Shown here piece after piece: positions 58,790-64,000 of a DNA stretch of 64,000 bases. The DNA comes from Pseudanabaena sp. PCC 7367. Its GTDB lineage: Bacteria; Cyanobacteriota; Cyanobacteriia; Pseudanabaenales; Pseudanabaenaceae. The notes below the pieces were generated by a model. That model made no database searches and was not told the origin of the DNA. It saw only the letters and a list, made by a program, of their open reading frames with translations. The translations under genes and the position numbers were made by a program. The stretch's first letter is position 1, and each line of letters starts with the position of its first letter. Location of the stretch: NCBI RefSeq assembly GCF_000317065.1, contig NC_019701.1, positions 2,986,001-3,050,000 of the forward strand, given 5' to 3'.

Positions 58790-59611
58790 TTAAACAGCTA
58801 GCTTGCCATTCGGCATCGTGGCTCCGGTCAGGATTGCATGATCCAGGGTAGTCGCATCTAAACTAGCGCCGCTGAAATTTGCTTTGCTAAGCTGTGCCTG
58901 TTTTAGGTTGGCATTACCAAGATCGGCCTGACTAAAATTAGCCTGCTCCAGATTTGCCCAGCGTAGATCCGCATGTTGAAGATTAGCCATTTGGAACAAG
59001 GCACCGATCGCTACCACATTAGTTAAATGCGCTTCGATCAAGATTGCTTTGACAAAGTTAGTTGAATTAAGGATTGCATTGACTAATTCAGCTTGCTCAA
59101 GAACTGCGCCGCTGAGATCGGCCTGGCTGAGATCGCTGTAACTTAAATCTGCACGGTAAAGACTGGCTCGACTTAAATTGACTTGAATTAATTTGGCATT
59201 ACGGAGACGTGCCTGCTTGAGATCGGCACCAATTAAATTGGCTCCACTGGCATTAACCTCCAGTAAATCAGCATTACAAAGGATCGCACCAATTAGACTG
59301 GCATCAACCAAGTTAGCTGTTCTGAGGTTGGCACTGGTAAGGTTACTGCCGACCAAATTGGCGGACTCCAGTTTTGCAGCGGTTAAATTAGCTTTACTAA
59401 AATCAGCAGCGCTGAGATTAGCCTCCACTAAATTCGCCTCGGTCAAGTTTGCCCCGATCAGATCGCAGTTATGAAAATCTACGCGTTGCAGATCTCGATT
59501 ACTCAGATCCGCATTGCTGAGATCGGGTCTGAGTTGTGGATTGGCCTGCCGCCAACTAACCCAAACGGTCATGCCATTTTGCAATATAGCTAGGTGGTTG
59601 GCATCTGCCAT
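58790..59611 (-). CDS. pentapeptide repeat protein C
   Basis: 273 residues with about 45 A(D/N)LxX units filling residues 30-265, a long beta helix. The N-terminal segment HLAILQNGMTVWVSWRQANPQLRPDL is the counterpart of the same segment in pentapeptide protein A (20003-20455) and marks a common cyanobacterial subfamily. Leu/Phe core residues are regular. No signal peptide. Function unknown; it ends with MPNGKLAV. Confidence 0.87.
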   Translation of the reverse strand: MADANHLAILQNGMTVWVSWRQANPQLRPDLSNADLSNRDLQRVDFHNCDLIGANLTEANLVEANLSAADFSKANLTAAKLESANLVGSNLTSANLRTANLVDASLIGAILCNADLLEVNASGANLIGADLKQARLRNAKLIQVNLSRASLYRADLSYSDLSQADLSGAVLEQAELVNAILNSTNFVKAILIEAHLTNVVAIGALFQMANLQHADLRWANLEQANFSQADLGNANLKQAQLSKANFSGASLDATTLDHAILTGATMPNGKLAV

Positions 59612-59671
59612 GCCCTGTACCTCCAGCCATGTCTAAATTTATGAATATTTCCCAATCGCCCTGTCCCAATA

Positions 59672-60328
59672 TTATTCTTTACGACTACTACCCACATTTG
59701 CCAGATCGGCATAGTCTCGACCGATCACACTTGCCATCGCCGCATCGATCGCCCTTGCCGCTGCCATAATATCCCGTTCTTCACCGCCCAGATACAAGCG
59801 CCCAAACGTGCCGATCGCGCTGATTTGCAGGATATTAATTTGCGCTGCTTTTTCTGCTTCGTTAGCCGCCAATGCTGCGTAGGCTGCTGGCTCCACCTCA
59901 AACACATAGAGGGTTTGCCCCGCCAAGATCATTTGGCCTCGTCTGGTGCGGTTGATTAGTTGCACATGGTGAGCATCGAGATTACGGATAATCTGGCTAG
60001 AATTAATCTTTGGTCGCATACAGTCTTGCCGGCTAGCACCGATCGATCTGAGGATTGCCTCCCCTGCCGCCTTGACATCACCTTGATTGCTGGCATGGAT
60101 TTCTAGTAAGCCATAGAGCCGCTCCACCATCAACACCCCTGGCCGCACCAGGGTGGCCTTGAGCGCCACATCAGTAATCTTATTAATTTCAATCCCTGGG
60201 GAAACTTCGATCCACAAAGAGGTATCGCCGGGAAGGGGCAAAAAGCCGATCGATACAGTTCCCATATAGGCAGCGTGCTGTGGTTGCAAACTGTCTATGT
60301 ATACATAACTTCTCAGGTCTACGCCCAA
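59672..60328 (-). CDS. ccmP: carboxysome shell trimer protein CcmP
   Basis: Beta-carboxysome minor shell protein with two fused BMC domains, forming a pseudohexameric trimer with a gated pore. N-terminus [25 protein letters not shown] and segments [96 protein letters not shown] and GGEERDI match CcmP closely. 218 residues. No other ccm genes nearby, as is usual for ccmP in many strains. No signal; cytosolic. Confidence 0.95.
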   Translation of the reverse strand: MGVDLRSYVYIDSLQPQHAAYMGTVSIGFLPLPGDTSLWIEVSPGIEINKITDVALKATLVRPGVLMVERLYGLLEIHASNQGDVKAAGEAILRSIGASRQDCMRPKINSSQIIRNLDAHHVQLINRTRRGQMILAGQTLYVFEVEPAAYAALAANEAEKAAQINILQISAIGTFGRLYLGGEERDIMAAARAIDAAMASVIGRDYADLANVGSSRKE

Positions 60329-60778
60329 AATTCAACTCTCCGCGCATCTAAATTGGGGTTCATCCGCTATCAGTAACGTTGATTCCCTCCTACCATCTAA
60401 CCATTTATTCTGGTCTATTAGGATTATTACTAACCCCAAGAAATTAGTTGAGAAATTAATTGGCAAATTAATTACTATAAACAATTGCGATCGCTGGTTA
60501 GTTAAGCTAATCTATCAAGTAGTTGCAATTGCAATTAAAGTGATTCCAACTATTTGTTGCTTCTGTAAATAGCATGGATAGGATTATTAGTTTGAGATGT
60601 AGGTGTCGCTAGGTTTGGGCTCTAATCCTGGTAATGACTCATGCTTGGCGGAACTGAATAAATTATTTTGGTGCTCTACTAGCTAGATATTGGGCAGGAA
60701 TTGAGTCGATCATATTTATGCGAATTGGTGCGAATTGGCGTTCATAACGGTATCCAGAAATAATAACGGAGAAAAATA
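60329..60778. other. 450-base divergent spacer
   Basis: Promoter region between ccmP and the nitroreductase. AT-rich and without recognised hairpin or RNA. Confidence 0.45.
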
Positions 60779-61462
60779 ATGAACTTGGCTGAAAAAACTA
60801 ATCTAGCGACTAATCCCTTGGCCGTACCGGAGGCGATCTTGAAGCGGCGATCGACTCGTAGTTTTAATAGTGAGCCGATCGCGCCTGAATTATTGAATCA
60901 ACTGTTGGACTTGACGATCGCGGCTCCCAGTAGCTGGAACTTGCAATCCTGGCATTTGATTATGGTGCAAGATGAAGCCCAAAAAGCAGCGCTGGCGGAG
61001 GCCGCCTGGGGTCAAAAACAAATCATTCAAGCCCCAGTTACGTTTGTATTTGTGGGCGCTTCCTATATCTGGCAAGACCAGGAGCGGTGGCAGGAAATTT
61101 GTCGGCTCGGAATTGAAAATAATGCCTGGAATGATGAATTTGTTGGTTTTCTCAATAGCAGCATGCCGCCATTTCAGGAAGCACTAGGCGAAAAAAACCG
61201 CGAGTATGCGATCAAAGATGCCATGATCGCGGCGACGCATCTGGCCTTGGCGGCAGAAAGTTTGGGTTTGGCCAGTTGTTTTATGAATGGTTGGCTGGAA
61301 GATCAAGTGAAGCAGGTGATTGGCATTGCCGATCGAGATGATCTGGCGATCGCCCTGTTGCTACCAATTGGCTATACCGATGAGCAAAAGTCTAGCCCCG
61401 GCAGATTGCCCAAATCACGACGGGTATTTGTGGGCAGCCTGGATAGTCCCTACAATGGCTAG
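60779..61462 (+). CDS. nitroreductase-family flavoprotein
   Basis: FMN-dependent reductase of the nitroreductase superfamily, 227 residues. ILKRRSTRSFNSEPI (FMN phosphate contacts), APSSWNLQSWHLIMVQDEAQ and LGLASCFMNGWLE are the usual blocks, with C-terminal GRLPKSRRVFVGSL. Dimeric fold expected. The reaction could be reduction of nitro compounds, quinones or flavins. ATG 60779 with CGGAGA upstream. Confidence 0.88.
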   Translation: MNLAEKTNLATNPLAVPEAILKRRSTRSFNSEPIAPELLNQLLDLTIAAPSSWNLQSWHLIMVQDEAQKAALAEAAWGQKQIIQAPVTFVFVGASYIWQDQERWQEICRLGIENNAWNDEFVGFLNSSMPPFQEALGEKNREYAIKDAMIAATHLALAAESLGLASCFMNGWLEDQVKQVIGIADRDDLAIALLLPIGYTDEQKSSPGRLPKSRRVFVGSLDSPYNG

Positions 61463-61477
61463 CCTGAAACCATAAAT

Positions 61478-63004
61478 CTAAGCAACTCGATCGAGGGTGC
61501 GATATTGAATTGCTTCCGCCACATGCTTGGGCTGGATCGATTCGGATTTAGCCAGATCCGCGATCGTACGGGAGACCTTGAGGATCCGATCGGTACCCCG
61601 CGCCGACAATCCCAACCGCTCGATCGCCGCCTCGATCATCTTTTTGGAGCTGGCATCAAGCACACACCACTGGCGCAGGTGGCGGGTTTGCATTTGGGCA
61701 TTACAATTTACATCGGATTCAGTTTTAAATCGTTCCTGCTGGATCTGGCGTGCCTTTTCCACCCGCGATCGCACTGCGGTTGAGCCTTCCCCCTCGCGGA
61801 AACTGGTCAATTCCTCTGCCTTCAGCCGACTCACCTGCACTTGCAAATCAATCCGATCCATCAATGGCCCCGATAATCGTGCCCAGTAGTTTTCCCGTTG
61901 CTTGGTGGTACAGGTACAGGGATGCACCGAATCGCCATAGTAACCACATTGGCAGGGGTTAGTGCTAGCCACCAGCGTAAACTTAGACGGAAAAACAACC
62001 GATTGACGGGTACGGGTGATCGTCACATAGCCATCTTCGAGCGGTTGACGCAAAAACTCCAATACATCGCGCTTGAACTCGGTTAACTCATCTAGGAATA
62101 ACACGCCATTGTGGGCGAGGGAAATTTCACCGGGCTTGGGATAGCTGCCGCCACCTACCAGTGAAGGCCCAGAGGCAGAATGGTGCGGACTGCGAAAGGG
62201 TCGTTCTGCCACTAAATCCTGGCCTTTGAGCAATCCGGCCACGGAATAAATGCGGGTCGATTCGAGTGCTTCATCAAAGCCGATCGGTGGCATGATCCCT
62301 GACAATCGCCTGGCTAGCATGGTTTTACCCGATCCAGGCGGCCCCACAAAAATTAAGTTATGGCCACCGGATGCCGCGATCTCCAGGGCTCGCCGTGCCA
62401 TCGATTGACCTTTCACATCTTTCAAGTCAAGGTGAAATTTGGTGGTGGCACGATCAGAAAGATCGGTGCGAGTTGGTGCGGGTGCGAATTTATCCGGGAT
62501 ATTAAGGAAATCCACCACCTGTTCCAGATTTTCCATACCATAGACATCTAAGCCCTCTACTACCGAGGCTTCCCTGACATTGCCCTTGGGCACTACCAGC
62601 CCCTTGATGCCCATACTCTGGGCGGCAACCGCGACGGGCAAGACCCCAGGCACTGCTCGCAAGGAGCCATCCAGGGACAGCTCGCCCAGGAATAAATGAT
62701 CGGCCAGTAGTCTTACATCAAGCTGTTCGGAGGCTGCCAGCACGCCCACACTGATCGGTAGATCGAAGCTAGGCCCTTCTTTGCGCAGATCGGCTGGGGT
62801 GAGATTAATCACAATTCGGCGCATGGGAAAAGCAAAATCAGAGTTTTTTAGCGCCGCCTTGACCCGCTCTTTGGATTCCTGCACCGCTGCATCGGGCAAA
62901 CCTACCACCACGATCCCTGGTAAGCCTGCATTCACGTCTACTTCTACACCCACCTGGATCGCATCAATGCCCAGGATTGAAGCACTCCAGACCCTTGCTA
63001 ACAC
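61478..63004 (-). CDS. YifB/ComM-like magnesium-chelatase-fold AAA ATPase
   Basis: 508-residue protein of the YifB (ComM) family. The N-terminal ChlI-like domain has VEVDVNAGLPGIVVVGLPDAAVQESKERVKAAL; Walker A is VGPPGSGKTMLARRL (about 218); Walker B is GVLFLDELTEF; ASTNPCQCGYYGD and the C-terminal RAGTDRILKVSRTIADL segment complete it. In naturally competent bacteria ComM is a branch-migration helicase used in DNA uptake and integration; in cyanobacteria that role is an inference. Convergent with the nitroreductase, 15 bases apart. Confidence 0.92.
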   Translation of the reverse strand: MLARVWSASILGIDAIQVGVEVDVNAGLPGIVVVGLPDAAVQESKERVKAALKNSDFAFPMRRIVINLTPADLRKEGPSFDLPISVGVLAASEQLDVRLLADHLFLGELSLDGSLRAVPGVLPVAVAAQSMGIKGLVVPKGNVREASVVEGLDVYGMENLEQVVDFLNIPDKFAPAPTRTDLSDRATTKFHLDLKDVKGQSMARRALEIAASGGHNLIFVGPPGSGKTMLARRLSGIMPPIGFDEALESTRIYSVAGLLKGQDLVAERPFRSPHHSASGPSLVGGGSYPKPGEISLAHNGVLFLDELTEFKRDVLEFLRQPLEDGYVTITRTRQSVVFPSKFTLVASTNPCQCGYYGDSVHPCTCTTKQRENYWARLSGPLMDRIDLQVQVSRLKAEELTSFREGEGSTAVRSRVEKARQIQQERFKTESDVNCNAQMQTRHLRQWCVLDASSKKMIEAAIERLGLSARGTDRILKVSRTIADLAKSESIQPKHVAEAIQYRTLDRVA

Positions 63005-63052
63005 TGGCTCTCCCCATGCTTTAAGCTAAGATTTTGGTTTAAATTTAAGTGA

Positions 63053-63949
63053 TTAGTTAATCCCATCTGCCTGCAAACCAGTAAAAACTTTTACCGCTGG
63101 CCCGGTCATCATCACATGGTTGGTGGTTTCTGACCAGTGAATGCGCAGATCACCACCGGGTAAATTAACTGTACATTGCCGATCGCAAACATTATTCAAT
63201 ACTCCCGCCACCACCACCGCACAGGCTCCCGTACCACAGGCCAGGGTTGCGCCAGCGCCGCGCTCCCACACCAGCATTTTGACATAATTGCGATCGCGTA
63301 CCTGAATAAACTCGGTATTAATCCGTTGTGGAAATGCCGAATGATGCTCAAACTGGGGGCCGATCGCTGCTAAATCTATTTTGGCCACATCATCTATAAA
63401 CGTGATGCAGTGGGGATTGCCCATGCTAACGGTAGTAACTTGCCAGGTTTGGCCAGCAACTTCGAGGTCTATGGCGATCGCCTTTTCCTCGGCATCAACT
63501 AAAGTCGTGGGGATTTCCTTAGCCAACAAATGGGGCTCACCCATATCCACCGTAATTTGGCCATCGGCATCCAGTTGCAACCCAATCAAGCCCGCCCCGG
63601 TTTGCAGCTTGTAGTGGGGATTAGGCTGACCATTAGTGGGATCGGCAGCGATCGGTTTGATCTCCAAATCCTGCATGAACTTAGCCAGACAGCGCACGCC
63701 ATTGCCGCACATTTCCGGCTCCGAGCCATCGGAATTGAAAATCCGCATCACATGGCCATTACCCTGACCACTTTCCTGACTATTAGTATCTGGCAATAGA
63801 AAAATCACCCCATCCGCACCAATACCAAAATTACGATCGCACCATTCGATTGCCTCTGCCTGGCTCAGCAACGGCTCAGCCTGGTGGCGATTATCGATCA
63901 AAATAAAATTATTGCCCAGGCCATGATACTTACTGAAGGCGATCGGCAT
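63053..63949 (-). CDS. dapF: diaminopimelate epimerase DapF
   Basis: Converts L,L- to meso-diaminopimelate, the substrate of MurE, in lysine/peptidoglycan synthesis. Both catalytic cysteines are present in EMCGNGVRC and ACGTGAC; the N-terminus is [18 protein letters not shown] use ATG 63949 (298 residues) because [10 protein letters not shown] is the family start and a GGAG ribosome-binding site lies between this ATG and the upstream in-frame ATG at 63973. Two-base-type promoter elements were not assigned. A short gap of 48 bases separates it from the YifB-like gene. Confidence 0.96.
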   Translation of the reverse strand: MPIAFSKYHGLGNNFILIDNRHQAEPLLSQAEAIEWCDRNFGIGADGVIFLLPDTNSQESGQGNGHVMRIFNSDGSEPEMCGNGVRCLAKFMQDLEIKPIAADPTNGQPNPHYKLQTGAGLIGLQLDADGQITVDMGEPHLLAKEIPTTLVDAEEKAIAIDLEVAGQTWQVTTVSMGNPHCITFIDDVAKIDLAAIGPQFEHHSAFPQRINTEFIQVRDRNYVKMLVWERGAGATLACGTGACAVVVAGVLNNVCDRQCTVNLPGGDLRIHWSETTNHVMMTGPAVKVFTGLQADGIN

Positions 63950-64000
63950 AGATCGTGTGACTCCTAACTCCATTCACAAACTACTCTAAATCCATAGTAA

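Overview
The window looks like chromosome of a filamentous or Pseudanabaena/Leptolyngbya-type cyanobacterium. The evidence is the very frequent octamer GCGATCGC (HIP1) and its core CGATCG, together with photosynthesis-lineage genes: cytochrome c550 (psbV), plastocyanin (petE), phycocyanin lyase subunits CpcE and CpcF, a GUN4-domain protein, the carboxysome shell protein CcmP, VIPP1/IM30, a Tab2-type translation factor and DUF3067. Genus and species cannot be fixed from the sequence alone. I found no rRNA, tRNA, CRISPR array, transposase or prophage module.

Layout. 1-7.0 kb: the end of a type IV pilus/phototaxis-style chemosensory operon, with a PilJ-like receptor, a CheA-like hybrid kinase carrying a duplicated HPt module, and a degenerate CheW-like protein. 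7.0-8.3 kb: two tandem paralogous membrane proteins with a 14-codon remnant of a third copy between them. 8.5-11.5 kb: rlmN, then a redox pair made of a thioredoxin-reductase-like flavoprotein without recognisable NADPH motifs and a Prx5-type peroxiredoxin. 11.8-13.7 kb: an AT-rich, HIP1-free two-gene unit, an AAA/ABC-type ATPase overlapping a TOPRIM-like protein by ATGA. This is the best candidate for a poorly described, possibly anti-phage, system. 13.7-21.4 kb: two metallophosphoesterases, a GH10-like lipoprotein or secreted hydrolase, a DHH phosphoesterase, a pentapeptide protein and a redoxin. 21.4-26.3 kb: mfd and a membrane TPR protein. 26.8-29.4 kb: GUN4-like, cpcF and cpcE. 30-33.3 kb: GNAT, J-domain/TPR protein, small basic protein, lipoate ligase-like. 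33.4-41.4 kb: a single 2670-residue gene with three TPR + GT9-like modules and a C-terminal GT4-like domain. 41.5-46.1 kb: CIRCE-groES-groEL and convergent murE. 46.4-49.0 kb: IF2N-like small protein, psbV, petE, tautomerase, pentapeptide protein. 49.2-57.3 kb: a multi-GAF sensor with a degenerate kinase core, a 19-bp x 6 tandem array, DUF3067, cupin, cNMP-binding protein, proA, Tab2. 57.5-64 kb: vipp1, pentapeptide protein, ccmP, nitroreductase, YifB/ComM-like ATPase, dapF.

Most genes are single transcription units of housekeeping, photosynthetic or stress function. Clear functional groupings are the chemosensory operon, the CIRCE-controlled chaperonins, the flavoprotein/peroxiredoxin pair, the cpcE/cpcF/GUN4 pigment cluster and the overlapping ATPase/TOPRIM pair. 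A further trait is a run of short perfect tandem repeats (units of 7, 10, 12 and 19 bp) in spacers and in one leader-coding region. All identifications are by reading motifs; no database search was possible.
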